Part shown: positions 13,601 through 27,362 of the stretch, piece after piece | Position numbering within the stretch: position 1 is the first letter of the stretch | Layout: each line of letters begins with the position of its first letter | Source of the DNA: Lantana camara | Taxonomy: Eukaryota > Streptophyta > Magnoliopsida > Lamiales > Verbenaceae | Assembly (NCBI GenBank): GCA_037501455.1 | Contig: CM074856.1 | Coordinates: forward strand, 21,597,001 to 21,661,000 | Reading direction: 5' to 3' | DNA length: 64,000 nucleotides | Program-made: the position numbers and the translations under genes | Notes under the pieces: generated by a model | Told to the model about the DNA's origin: nothing | The model's database searches: none | The model's input: the letters and a program-made list of their open reading frames with translations, nothing else

Positions 13601-14784
13601 TATTATATGCTTTAATATATGATATGATCATGGAATAGGGATGTTATATGATGATTATTGATGCGTTATTATGATATCTGAATTACGTTCAAGCATGTTA
13701 GACAATGGAATAGTAACCTATGATCAATTATATCATAACTTGTTACATGTTGCTAATTAGTCTCAATTTATAAATGTTACATGTTTAATGGTCATGTTAT
13801 ACTATGACTTATGTCTATGACATGTTATTACATTTTTACAATGTTACATGGCTCATATATTATGAATTGATCTTATGTTATGACTTGGATTAATGGAATA
13901 GTACTTGATCATATGTTATACACTCGGATAGTGTCACACCTTGTAACCTAAGATAGAATAGTACTTCATAACCTTATATTATGCTTTAATTAGACTTCTT
14001 AATCGTAGTTTATACCTTTAACCTAGATCACACTTGCTTATAATAACATGAACTTGAACTATAGGTTATAATCAAGATCATAATTTGATTAGGGGTGTGC
14101 ATGTGTGTTTGTCGTGTGTGTGTGTTGTGCATGGCGTGTGTGTGTGTGTGTTTAGTGTGAGGGGTACCCGACCCTTTGATATGTAAATAGTAACCTTGAA
14201 TAGAACTTTTGAATAGTAAAATGAAATAAAACTTGAGCTTTCTTCTTAGACGTTTACACCTAGGTTTTCCAAACCCGGGGTCTAAAATATCTTTTCAAAA
14301 TGTGTTTCTTTCGTGGACTTATTTTATAACCTTAAGGTATATGTTTAGGATTCATAATTTGATTAATTCCTAATCGGTTATACTTAGACCATAGTCTCAC
14401 ATTAATGATAACTCACTTTAACGTATTCCTATGTGTGTTACCTTATCTCTAATACCTTAAATGGTATTACTCTCTTGTATTTTATGTTCCTTGATTGTTT
14501 GATTGCATTCGTGTGCATCATTATAGAAGTGGCTCTTAGTTCTTGAGCTCACCTTAGTACACCACTTACAGGAGTTAAGGTTGAGCATTGGAATCCCCAG
14601 GGCACTGCATAATCTATCGTACCTACTGTTACTAATAGGCGAGGTTAAACTATTTCAACTAGAACCATAAATACTTAATGATTCATTCGTTTTGAACTCA
14701 AAGCCTGGTGCTTTACAATCTTGTTTTGAAATGCCCTTTATAAGGGACAACTCCTCAAAGAACCCAAACCTATTCGTATTCATT

Positions 14785-14930
14785 GATCAAAGGCACATGT
14801 TTTCAAAGTAATGCATCAATCATTCAATGTTTTCAAAGTAATGCATCAATGGTTCAATATTTTCAAAATAATGCATCAATGTTAATGTTTTCAAAGTATT
14901 GCATCAATGGTTCAAAGCATTTCTTCAATG
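14785..14930 (+). repeat. Short tandem repeat within the gypsy LTR
   Basis: About four to five imperfect copies of a roughly 30-bp unit containing TTTTCAAAGTAATGCATCAA. The 3' LTR carries the same array at about 35245-35400 with slightly different copies, so it was present in the parent LTR. Confidence 0.7.
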
Positions 14931-17830
14931 GTTTATGTATTCTAGCATTCAGATTTATTCCCGATGTCATCAATGGTGTAAGTAATCAATGGCATTGGTA
15001 TGGGCCCGGCGGTTATGTGTAGAGGTGATGCTCGGGAGGTGAGCGCCAATGACATCACTAATACCGGCCGCCACACTAGGCAATTGATACCGACTTTAAT
15101 CAGGAGGTTTGGTTAAGTCAGGACAATTGTCGGGAATGGAACACAAATCTATTCCTAAATCAATAGTTAATGGTCACCTAGGGGTCGCTCCCCGAAGTGA
15201 AACTTGGTGGAGGATGGTGCATGAGTGTATGTGTTAGGGTGTTGTTGATCTCGGTCTGACACCCTATTAATGGTCATGTTTTCTGGAGTAAGGATGAAGA
15301 AGCCTAGCTTGCGGGCATCAATGTTTTCATAAAGTTGGTTCATATCTTGCAAAGTTATTCCCTACCCTTATCCCGTTTTATGAAAATCATATGAACCAAA
15401 TCATAGCATATGTGTGCGTGTGTGACAACATTCATGAAAATATTTTGAAAACTCTCATTTCTTATAGCATCGCATTAAAGGGTTTTATCACTTGAACTTA
15501 TTCTTAAGTTCTTCATTAAAGCTTTACATTAAAGGTTTTACCTTGTGAACTTTACTTCAAAAGTTTACTTCAAGTACTCTGTTTTAAGGATATCCCTCAC
15601 TTAGTCACTTTGACTAGTACCTCTACCTATTTTTCTGGCATCATGGTTTCATGTAGCACCCCAAGTGGAGGGCATCACATCCCCCGCACCAGGGTCCGAC
15701 GTGTGTAACGAAATGGAGAATCCGCAAAAGCACCAAGCTCTAGAGAACGGGTGACAAACAAAAGCCACTCCTAAGCTAGGCGCTCTAGACCCTCAAACAG
15801 AGCCCACATAAAACCAACACACAAAAGCAGAAGCGTTTGAACCAAACTTAATAAGGCATAAAGTAAAGGCGATACAACGCTTAGAGCAATTTATACATAC
15901 TCGTCACCATAGCCAGAACTTAACAAATACAAATTCTGAAATTCTCCAAAGTACAAATACTCCAAAATTACAAATGCAAACAAACTAGGTATGAGAATGC
16001 AGACTTAGACTAAGCTAGGGACTCCAAAGACCACAAGCCACCTAGCTTAGACCAACTGACCGGAACCTGCAAACTAAAAATATAAAGAGGGAGGTGTCAG
16101 TCACACAGACTGAGTGAGGGGCTACACACGCATGCGTACATACGTATATGGAGTACAACACATATCATAGGAGGAAGTTCATGAACCGAGGCATGGTTTT
16201 TACATTTTAAAATATTTTCCCACGTGATACTAGATAAAGGGGGTAAAAGAGTTAGGCCGAAAGCCAATACAACCAAGTTTTAGTAATTTATAATCCACTC
16301 CCGTTTCACAAACTATTTCGTATCAAACTAGTATATCGAAAAGATATACACAAAACAAACCTTCAAACAGAAAGGGGAAATGTGCACAGGGATATTATCA
16401 GTCCCGGATCTCCCTTGCCCACATCACGATGATCATGCACAGGAGTAATACCTGGTGTCCCGAGTCTCCCTTACCTATAATCATCGAGGCCCAAGTAGAA
16501 ATAGAGTCTTTCCAGAGTCAGAGGCATATCAAGGTCCAAGACCAAGTCCATATTCATATCCGGAGGCATATCGTATACAAAGGCATATCATATGTGGACT
16601 CGTATCATATCATAACCATATTCATAACCCTCGCAATAATCATAACTCTATCATATTCATATCCTAACATATTCATAACATAACAAACTTACATATTCTA
16701 GTACCTAGCATATCATATTCTATAGCATATAACATAATCATACGTATTCATACCTCACACATACTTACGTATACATAGGGCTTATATTCACATACATAGG
16801 GTTTGTAACATCCCGACTTTTCGACCTTCTTGGTATGACGCCACGAGTGTGCTAAGTGTGCATTTAATTAATTAGGTATGAAATTATATGATTTATTTGA
16901 ATAATTATAATATGCCCTATGTTAAGATTTTAAACGTTTTTGAACCTTTTCAACTCGTTTTAGTACATTTAACCCCGTTTTCAATTCTGATTTTTATAAC
17001 AACTTGCTATAAATGAATTATGTGATTTATAAACTTGTTAATATGCTTGTTTATTATTTTAGAGTTCGTTTTTATGGTTTTTAAAATCATTTTATTTGTT
17101 AGGGACTCGAGGGCCTAACTCGTTTTAGCGCACCTTAGGTTTCGGAAAGCATAACTTGAGCTCGGGAATTCAGATTCGAATTCCAGAAGTAGCACCGAAC
17201 ACATAACAAAGAAAGGAAACCAAGAAACTTAGATTTATATTTTTCTAAACCCTTTTGATACTCCGAATTTCGCCCGAAACTTGATGTTCGTGCAGATTTG
17301 CCACCCTTCACTAAAATATTCATAACTCACTCATTTCTTAACCAAATACTTTGAGTCTTGAGCCCATTTAACCATGGTTTAACCCTCTCTCACTCTCCTA
17401 ACCCCTCACTTCGAAATCAGCAGCCAAGGAAGGGGAAAAAGGCTGAAAACCGAGATAAAAGGGGAGAAAGAAGAAAAGAGGGCAACTTCTATTCACCAAG
17501 TACGATTTTAAGCTCGTTCGACCTTCGATCTTCATCAAATCGAATAGGTAGGCACATATTCTTGTTATTCATCCTCTTTTAAGTTCTTATTTTCTGAATT
17601 CCTTGAAGATTTGAGCATTCAATGGATGATATGATGAATAGTTAGGTCATTTGATTCATTTGATGATTTCTTGTGAAATTCTGATCCATTTCTTGATATG
17701 AAGCCATTCATGTGCTCTAGATGAATTCCTTGTCATGATTTTGAACCCAAATATCGTGGAAATTAGCTGCCTTCTTGACCCTCCATTGATGAAATTGATT
17801 TTTTTAAGAAAGTGGGCCTGATTTGCCTCC

Positions 17831-18223
17831 TTGCCTTTGTCATGTGTGTGTGAGTTGTTTTGGGATGCTTTTGCTGCATTTTTATATTCCTTTTATTACC
17901 TTATTTGCTGTATTTGTTGCCTTGTTTCGTTCCTTGTTGCTGCAGTGAGCTTTGGAAGAGAAACAGTGGTGTTGCTGCTCCATCACGTAGTCGCGGTTGT
18001 GACTTGGGGAAGGCATGACCTAATTCTGGCCATGTTTCAACTTATGAAGGCTTGTGCTACTGCTGGAGATGCTGGTAGTGGCCGCGACCAGTTTTCAACT
18101 AAGTTTTGGTCACGGCTGCGACTTCTTTTAGGAGGTGTTTCGAGTTATTATGACTGCTGCTACGTGGACTGTTTGTTTTTCGTTTCGTTTATGTTTTGCA
18201 TGGCTTTCCTTGCTCTTATATGA
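17831..18223 (+). other. 130-codon open frame inside LTR copy B, not called as a gene
   Basis: It runs across the dyad-motif array of copy B and has a hydrophobic, Cys/Phe-rich translation with no recognised domain. It lies antisense to the LTR and has no match in the other copies, so I regard it as chance. Confidence 0.3.
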
Positions 18224-19181
18224 TTAATATATGATGTTAACATGTTATATATCATGTTATGTGTTTTATTATGAATTTATTACGTAATTTTTGATTCATA
18301 TTTACATGATATATGACGTGATATGCCTTTTATGCTCTCATATGTACATGTATGAACTAAGGCGTCGCTTCCTTGTCTCGCATGTTACTTCTTTGATCTT
18401 TTCATGATACGTATGTGTTGTTAACTCATTATATGATATATTATATCCGTTGCATGAGACTTATGAATTCATTTGATGTGAATTACGTGAGATATGACTT
18501 AGTATGAATTTATATGACTTAAGCGCTTCCTTGCTTGCATCTATGCATTGTAACTTCGTTTATTTGCCTTGTGTGATTTCTCTTGGCTTCTTTATGACTT
18601 AAGTACTTTGTTAACATGCTATATGATGTGTTACGTTCTTTGCATGAAATTTGTGAATTTATTTGACGTGAATTATGTGACTTATGACATGAAATGAATT
18701 TGTATGCTTAATTGTCACTTTATTTCACTTTCTATGCATCCGTTATCTCTTATATGAACTTTAAATTTATGAATGCTCGTGGTATGCTATTATATGACTT
18801 AGTATGAGTTTATTTGACGTGGGATGAGTTTGTTTCTTGGATTAATTGTGTAATATTTCAATATTTGCTCCGATATGCCTAAGTGTGAAATTTATATGAA
18901 GTGTATTGCATCAGTTGCATTCATACACATATGCCAAGCGTATATATGGCTTATTTTGAGTCTAAGTTTGTCTTGTAATGTCTGTTTTGGTTTAGAGGAG
19001 TATCCCGTTGGTGACGAGGTCGCTCCATAGGCGTTGATTTTGTCCTTTTGGCCCGGTTCGTCGGTGTAAGATGAGGATAGGTTATAGTTAAACCCTAACG
19101 TTATGTGTCCGATATGTATACATGCGAAATAAGCCTATGTATATGTAATATGTATGAATTATGATTACACATGATATGATT

Positions 19182-22100
19182 TGTAACACCCCGGAGCGAA
19201 GGGCGCCACATCCCCCGCACCATAACCCAACACGTGAAGCGAAATGGGAACTCCGTCCACGTATCAAGACACGGCGAACGGGTGACAAACAAAAATCCAA
19301 CCTAAGCTAGGCGGTCTAGACCCTACTCAGAGCACGCAAAAACAAATTCGTGGAAGCCAACAACTAAAAAAAAAAAACTTATAGCATGTAAGCAGAAATC
19401 ACATCGCGTTCTCCACATAACACTTATACAACCTTAGATACAAAACAATTACACAAAACTGAGTAGCGAAATTAATACACATTTCAAAACTAACAAATTG
19501 CGTAAAATAAACGAAATACAATGCATGAGACTCAAGCTCTCCAAAATAAAGACTCAAGAGAACCGCCTAGCTCCAACTCCCACAAAACGAGAACCTACAA
19601 ACTCGAAACAAAGGGAAAAAAGATATAAATAGCGAGGGTCAGTCCTAGAGACTGGTGAGGGGGCTAACACACGCACCCATACATATACGTAATAACAAAG
19701 CATAAACAAAGCTGAAATGATTCATGAACCGGGCACGATTTTTGCATTCTAAAACATTCAACCCGTGGTAATATATATAAGAAAGAAGTTTAGGACCAAA
19801 GGCCAAATCAAGTCAAGTTTTAGAGTTTAGAAATTCGCCCCCGTTTCACAACCATAACGGATACAGAAGCATAAGCATAAACATAACAACTCGGCGAGAA
19901 CAAATTCTCACACACTTACTCATACCAAAGCAAAACTCATAAAACAATCCCACCTTTACACCATTGGGGAAGAGAGGTGCCCCTCTCAACCCTCCACAGA
20001 ACGAAACTTGTGAACCGGAGGATCCCGCCCGGTTCCTTCGACGGCCAGCCAAAATGCGCTCCGTCGGCATAGGAGAACTAATTCTCTCGTTGGTGGAGAA
20101 GTGCACAGGGGTCGTAACCGGCGACCCCATGGTCGTCCTGGGTCTCCCTTACCCACAACTCCGGGGCCCATCACACATATAACACACATATATTCTTATA
20201 CTTATCACACTTACCAGACGAAGCTTATTCACAAGTCATACCAAGCTTATACTCACACACACTTATCAAAGCTTAACAAAGTAAACGAAAATAGATCTTA
20301 GATACATATAAAAGCGTTTTCAAAGCCTCTTGACAAACGGGGACAAAACCCACAGAATACATATCAAAACACATATCTATATATATATATATATACATAT
20401 ATATATCGCATGCGGGTTCGAAATACAAATAGGGTTTTAGGTCATCATAACTAAAAGGAAAGAAAACCTCACCTTGACGACCAAACCGAACAAAACGGAC
20501 GGAAAGCAAACCAAAGGACCTCCTCTTCAACAACGGAACGATCCTAAGAGCAAAACAAAGAGCAAGAGGAAAACTTAGACTCAAAATGAACCATATTGAC
20601 GCTCGGCAAATGCATATGAATGCGAGTGATGCTTATGAAGCTTAACAAATTGACCAATAATGCATACGAGTTCATATTTATTCATAAGTCTCATAAATCA
20701 TGTCAAACGAATTCATAGATTTCATATAACAAACATATCATACCATACAACATGTTATCAACGTATTCATATCATATAAAGAGCAACGATTGATCATGCA
20801 AGGCATATAAACGAGACAGAAAGTCATAAATGCACGTTAAAGGAGCATAACGCACATATGAAGCCATAATTCGAAAACGAGCACATAAATCAAATCATAA
20901 ATTTATATTACACAAGTTAACACATAATACCTTAAGCTAATAATGCATATAGGTCACAATCAGGACAAGAGAAAGCAATTAAAAGCAACGAAACGACGAA
21001 ATAAACTCCTTCGAGGCACCACCGTGACACATGACACGACCATGTCCAAAACGTAAAGAAAACTGACACGGCCGTGTCCGAATTTAATTAAATCAGATGC
21101 CCAAGTCGAGAGCTTGACATGGTCGTGTCAAGAATCAGCACAAACTGGACACGACCTTGTCCAGTTCACATTTTCAAAATCCATTTTTGGCGCAACAACT
21201 TTTTATAATGGCAAAACAGGGCATTTCGGGAGCAGCTCTTGGGGAATTTCTTAGGCCTCAAACACATACATAACATGCATGAAATATACACAAAAGAATC
21301 ATATTAAAAGGCCAAATAATGAAGCAACAAAGATCATTCAAATCAAGCAACGAAAATCAAACAAAGAAGAACATACCATGCATTCATGCCATGATCACCA
21401 ACTTAGGGGCTGAGTTTGGAGTTAAAAGTTTGGGGAAAGAATGCTAACATGTTAAGCAACTAATATACTCCATGTATATGCAAATTGACACGAATTGGAG
21501 CACATTAGAACCACCAACTAATAACAAAAATGCAACAGCAGCAGTTTGGTTATACCATGCCTATAAACAGGCCATGCACTTCAAATTTGGGGTCAAAATG
21601 CAAGTTAAAAGCTAGGAAAGGCCAAGCTAACATAAATATCAACTCATATACTTCATGCTCATGCAAATTCACACGAAAATAAGTACAAGAGATCAACCAA
21701 ATACTTCAAGTATCACAGCAGCAGTTAGGTTCGCACATAGCATACAAAAAGGCTTCATGTTTCGGTTTAGAAACTGAAAATGGATCTAAAAGCTTGCCAA
21801 AGCAGGGCTAACATGTAAAGCAATTAGTACACAACCTCTCCATGCAATTTCACACGAATTGGAAGCCATTAACTAAAGAAACAAAGCACAAATCCACACA
21901 ACAGTTCCAAAACAGGGGAGCAGTTTTTAAGGTTCAAGAACTCAAGTTTGCAACCATAATAAAGCATGATTTCAGGGCAAAACGAAGCACATTCATAGAA
22001 AGACATGTATGTTAAATAACCAAGCATTATCACACGAAATTGGAGGCAAGAATTCCATCATTTGGTCTCAAAAACGTGACAGCAGTCCTGTGAAAAAGAG

Positions 22101-23188
22101 CAGATTTGCAGCAGTTCGATTTTCAAGTTTCATGGCCAAAAACTCAAGGTTTCAATCATGTTATCAATGGAGAATCAACCCTAACACATCTATCATGAAG
22201 TATAGATCAAGAATGGAAGCAAAGAAGTTCATATAATCACCAATCATGCACCAATTCAGCCCCAAACTTAAGCTAAGCCATGGATTCAAAAATATGAGCT
22301 AACCCCTAACTATTCATGCAAGCTTTCATACCCCTATTAAATCTGAATTAAATCATGGATTTCAAGGATCAAATGAATCATATAAGAGAGAAGAATACAT
22401 AAATATACTTACCTTTAAGAGTTCATGAAGTATGGAAGAGATCAAGCTCCAAAATCTCAAAACATGGATGAGGGTTTCTTCTTCTCTTCTCTTTTCTCCA
22501 TTTCCAGCAGCTTCTCCTCCTCTTGTGGGTGTGTTGGACGAAAAGAATCAGGTAAGGGAGAGGGAGAGCTGAGTTATGGTCAATTAAATCAAGGGTTAAG
22601 GCTTGAGCATGGTTAAATTGGCTAAATTGGCCCTACAAGTGTAAGACTAGTCAAAGATGGTGGCTTTGGCACAAGGTGTTCGTTCCGGGTGAAAAACGAG
22701 GGTCCAAATAGGCTTAGAAAAATACCAAACTAGGTTCAAGAGCTTCCTTTCTTCGTTACGAGTCCGACGCATCTTCCGGAATTCGAATCCGAATTCCCGA
22801 GCTCAAGTTATGGCCTCCGGAACACAAGGCGCACTAAAACTAGTTAGGCCCTCATGTCCCTCGTCAAATACTTAAGGTTTAAAACCTCAACAAACGAACA
22901 CGAAAACTTAAAACGAGCATGCAAACACATTCATAACTCACATATATCACACATATCAAAGTTTCACAAAAATCGGAATTGAATTCCGGCACATAATGAG
23001 CAAATTACGAGCATACAAACTTAAACGTTAAAATTCAAAGTTCATAAATATAAACAATTAATTTCATATAAATTTGAATAATCATATAGGCATTAAAATA
23101 ACACTTAAATACGTAATTAAATAATTTAAAGCGTATAAAACTCTCTCATTATGGCGTACCTGAAAATCCGAACGATCGGGATGTTACA
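19182..23188 (+). repeat. Solo LTR (copy C), innermost of the nest
   Basis: It starts TGTAACACCCCGGAGCG, ends CGATCGGGATGTTACA and is 4007 bp long. The perfect 5-bp target duplication is TGATT (19177-19181 and 23189-23193). It is uninterrupted and gives the family's full LTR length. Four imperfect dyads of the form GACACGRCCRTGTC lie at 21033-21163. Confidence 0.93.
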
Positions 23189-26100
23189 TGATTTCAGTTA
23201 ATGAATATGTTATGCGAGGTATGAATATGATGTGAAGATAGAATTAAGAATATGCTATGAATATGAATACGTTAGATTATGAATATGTTAGAATGTGAAT
23301 ATGTTAGGATATGAATATGTTAGAATTATGAACTTAATTATGATATGATTAGGTTGTGACTAAGAACTAGTTAGGATATGTTTAGGCTAAGAATAGATGT
23401 ATGTTAGAATTATGGATATGTTGTGAATACGAATATGCTATGTATATGAGATGTTTGGAATATGATTATGAGGCGGATGTGAATACAAATATGGATTCGA
23501 ATGAGGTATGTCTTTGAATATGGTAAGATTTTGATTCTAATTCTGATTCTGATTCCGAATATGTCTGGGCATGTGTCGTGTTCTGAATCCTGGACGGCTC
23601 ATTTTAGGTCGATGGATGTATGCGTGTGTTTTGGATCCGGGACGAGTCATTTTAGGTCGACGGATGGTGTGTGTGTTATGTTTGATTTCCGTTATGTTAG
23701 TTTGTTAGGAAATAGTTCGTGAAACGGGAATGGATTCTCAATTATTAAAATTTGGTTGTTTTGGCCTTCGGCCTAACTCTTTTACTCCCTATATCTATTA
23801 TCACATGTGAAAACGTTTTAGAATGCAAAAACCATGCCCAGGTTCATGAACTCCCTTCTATGATATGTACTATGCTCTCTATACGTATGTACGCGTGTGT
23901 GTGTAGCCCCTCACTCAGTCAGAGTGACTGACCCCTCCTACTTATGTTTTTAGTTTGCAGGTTCATGTCCGTTGGTTCGAGTTAGGCGGCTTGCTGTCTT
24001 TTGAGTCCTGGTTGGGTTGTTCGTGTCTGCATTTTGATTAGGGCATGTATTGTATTCTGTACTTTGAACCTTTTTAATTTGAAGTTTGTATTTGTTAAGT
24101 TTTAGCCCGGTGTGTCAATTTTGTATATATTTTGATCTAAGGAATATGTAACTTTGTTCATATGACTTATTTAAGTTTGTTTAGTACTTCCATTCTTGTA
24201 TGATTTGTTTATGTTTTGCGTGCTCTGATTGAGGGTTTAGGCCTCCTAGCTTAGGAGGGTCTTTTGTTTGTCACCCGTTCGCTAGTGCTTGGTACGTGTA
24301 TGGATTTTTCATTTCGTTACACGTGTCGGGCTCTAGTGCAGGGGATGTGGTGCCTTACGCTCGGGGTGTTACAACGTTTTATTAGGGTTTAACTATAACC
24401 TAACCGCACCCTACACGATGAAACCGGGCAAACGAGAACAAGACCAACGCCTACGGAGCAACCTCGTCACCAAAGGGATACTCCTCTGAACAAGACAAAC
24501 ATCAAGGATAAACTTAGACTCAAAATAAACAATATAAACGCTCGGTAAATGCATATGAATGCGAATGATGCAAATGTAAATCACAAACATTTAACACTCG
24601 GGCAAAAAGGGAGCAAGTACCACATAACCACATAAACGACACTTATATCAAACATTCAACACATAGAACAACACATAACACATCAAATTACAACATATAG
24701 AAGGCATATAGAAGTTCGAGTCATGTAAAGAAAGCAAATGATACCAAGAGTTCACTCACATGTAGCACTTAGAGCATAAGAGTTCATATTGTGCATATAA
24801 CACGTCAAAAGAAACCATAAATTTAACAAAATACCTAAAACACATAATTTAACATGTTAACAATGTATACATATCATAAAAGAAGCAAGAAAGTGTCATA
24901 CGAAATGAATAAACAAAGCAACAATCTCAAGTAGGCAAGCAAGAGAGCATTTAGCCCATAACATGTTATACTCCACATATAAGCACCGAAATCATGTCAT
25001 AAGTTCATAACGAAGGGCATACATATAATATAACAAGTTAAGAACAAGTTTAGGGTAGAATGTTACAATAAAAATGAAAGAAAAACACGAGAAAAGGTTC
25101 CGAGTGAGATGGGCAAAATCTGACAGTTTTCCCAAACTGCACAAGCTAAAGAAAAACGGGCATATCTTGAGTTTGAGAAGTTGGAATTGAGTTTCGTTTA
25201 TGGGATAAGAAACTAGACAAATAGATCTTTTCAATGGTATATGGTTCAAAACATGGTTCAAAACGGTCCGAAAATGGCGTAGGTTTGAAGTTGGATAAAT
25301 GCAGAATTCTGGCGGAGTGGCGACACAATTTTCAAATGGTTATATCTCACAAACTAGGACGAATTTTAAGGTAATTCTAATTGGAGAATGTTCTAAACTC
25401 AAAGAGGTTTCTATAGATAAAATTTGAGGCCAATTGGAGCTCAAATGGAGGGTTCACGACCGGGGAAATTCTAAGGCAAAAGTTCCCCGCCCGGGGAAAG
25501 AGTCCAGAAAGTTTCTGCGGGTGGGGACACTTTCTTCGCAAAATCTCCCCACCTAGGGAGAGGCTTACAGCAGAAAAAAGAGCAGCAGCAGGGCTATTTC
25601 GAGGGGGAGGAATAAAAGGCCAACAAGGCAGCAACTCAAGGCTTGAAATGAAGCATAAAACATGAGCAAATTCTTCACACAAAGCACACAACAACCCGCC
25701 AAGAAATGGGATGAAATGGATCAACATATATACATCTTAAACTTTAAGAAATGTAAGGTTCATTCATGGAAACTTATATAATACTCATCTACCATGAAAT
25801 TCAAGCTCAAATATGCATTCAGGGTGCTTAAGAGAACAACAAATCAGCTTCAAACCAACAAATAACCTTAAGATATACATATGATTTAAGATTTCAACAT
25901 AACCCTTACTATTCACATATATCTTCGTAGCATACTTAATACTCCATGAAAATCAGCAAAATAGCACTTAAAAGAAATTTAAGAATATGGAGAACAAGAT
26001 CATAAACTTACCTTTCAAATCGGAGAAGAGTTGATAGATATATGAGCTTGAAATGTGCAAGAGTGAATAGTGACGGGCCTATTTTCTTCCTTCCTCTCTT

Positions 26101-27237
26101 GTCTTGGTTTTCCCCTTTTTCTTGGCTGAGAATCTGAAATGAGGGTAAAGGTTGGATAGGGTATTGAGTTAGAAGCATGTGGGCCCAAATTTGAGGTGAT
26201 TTGGTTAAGAAATGAGGGAGTTATGGCTAAAACCGTAAAAAGTGGCAAATCTACGTGAGGCTCACGGTTTGGGCAAGTTTTGGAGGTCCGAACGGGTTTA
26301 GAAAAATACAAGGCTAGGTTCATAAGCTCTGTATCTTCGTTATGAGTCCATTGCTACTTTCGAAATTCGAATCCGAACTCTCGAGCTCAAGTTATGCCTT
26401 CTGGAACCCAAGGTGTGCTAAAACGAGTTAGGCCCTCGAGACCCTAACAAAAAAAAAAAAAAACGGTTTTAAAAACCATAACAAACAAACTCTAAAACAA
26501 GAAATGAGCTAATAAACACATTTATAAATCACATAATTCATGCATAACACGTTTTCACAAAAATCGGAGTTGAAAAAGAAGTTAAACGAATTAAAACAGT
26601 TTAAAAACGTTCAAAATTTTAAACATAAGGCATATTACAATTATTCAAATATTCAAATAAATCAAATAATTACATACTTAATTAATTAAATGTGCACTTA
26701 GCCCACTCGTGACGTCATACCTGGAAGGCCGAAGAGTTGGGATGTTATATTTCAGGTTTTGCAGCCACAGTCTAGAGGTATCTTGAAGCTCTAGAGTGTC
26801 TATTTTGTTCAAGTCAGGACTTTACTTTATTAATCTATTTTGTGTCCTGCATATGATATATGGTTGCATTGATACTTTACATTATGCTTTTGTGATACTC
26901 TTGTTGCTACTTTGATACAACTACTATTGCTATCATTATGCTCCCGTGATAATGTTCAATTGATATAGTAATGTTAATAGTTTCTTCTGCTTATTGATAT
27001 GTTATTGATTGTTTACATGCCACCACACATAAGTTTTGAAAAGTTTTAAATTTTACTGATTTTCTGCTGCATAAGCCACATTGTTAAACACTGTTATTGT
27101 TAATCGTTAATGGTCATTGTCGTTCGCTGGAGTATTTCTTAAGTGATGGCTCATACCATTACTTGAGGGGTGCTTCAGTACGGGGATTGGGGCGCCGCTG
27201 ATCTCGACCAGTAAAGTGGGGGCGCTACAACCTGAAG

Positions 27238-27249
27238 TGGTATCAGAGC
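27238..27249 (+). other. Primer binding site of the gypsy element (tRNA-Met)
   Basis: TGGTATCAGAGC lies 8 bp after the end of the 5' LTR (27229). It is complementary to the 3' end of plant initiator tRNA-Met, the usual primer of these elements. Confidence 0.9.
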
Positions 27250-27362
27250 GCCGGGTTAAGTAAGAAGAGACTTGACCTGGATTGCTCACATCATGGAAGA
27301 TTGTTTGGGCTTGCATGGTTCTATCTTCTGGCATTCATATCAGTGGTATCTTCATTATAGCC

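Larger units (their letters stand above)
16804..24373 (-). repeat. Solo LTR (copy B), antisense, split by copy C
   Basis: Plus-strand ends are TGTAACATCCCGAC at 16804 and CTCGGGGTGTTACA at 24373, the reverse complements of the family's LTR ends. Flanking 5-mers are GGGTT and ACGTT and match at only three positions, so the target duplication is decayed or the copy is a recombinant. Its own sequence is 16804-19181 plus 23189-24373. It interrupts copy A. The CTCACTCAGTC tract near 23910 is the antisense form of the family landmark. Confidence 0.78.
15652..26749 (+). repeat. Solo LTR (copy A), split by copy B
   Basis: It starts TGTAGCACCCC at 15652 and ends GGGATGTTATA at 26749, with a perfect 5-bp target duplication TTTCA (15647-15651 and 26750-26754). 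The last bases are TA in place of the usual CA, a single C-to-T change. Its own sequence is 15652-16803 plus 24374-26749, about 3.5 kb. No retroelement genes are attached. It interrupts the 5' LTR of the gypsy element. Confidence 0.88.
12199..27229 (+). repeat. 5' LTR of the gypsy element, split by solo LTR A
   Basis: Pieces 12199-15651 and 26750-27229 (about 3.93 kb) align with the 3' LTR throughout. Shared landmarks are a GT-rich microsatellite (about 14098-14156), a 30-bp tandem motif with TTTTCAAAGTAATGCATCAA (about 14797-14920) and GGGGCGCTACA at the end. The break coincides with the TTTCA duplication of solo LTR A. Confidence 0.92.

Noticed and set aside
17831..18223. 130-codon hydrophobic frame as a membrane protein gene
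   Set aside because: It lies antisense within a solo LTR, runs through the dyad array and is not kept in sister copies.
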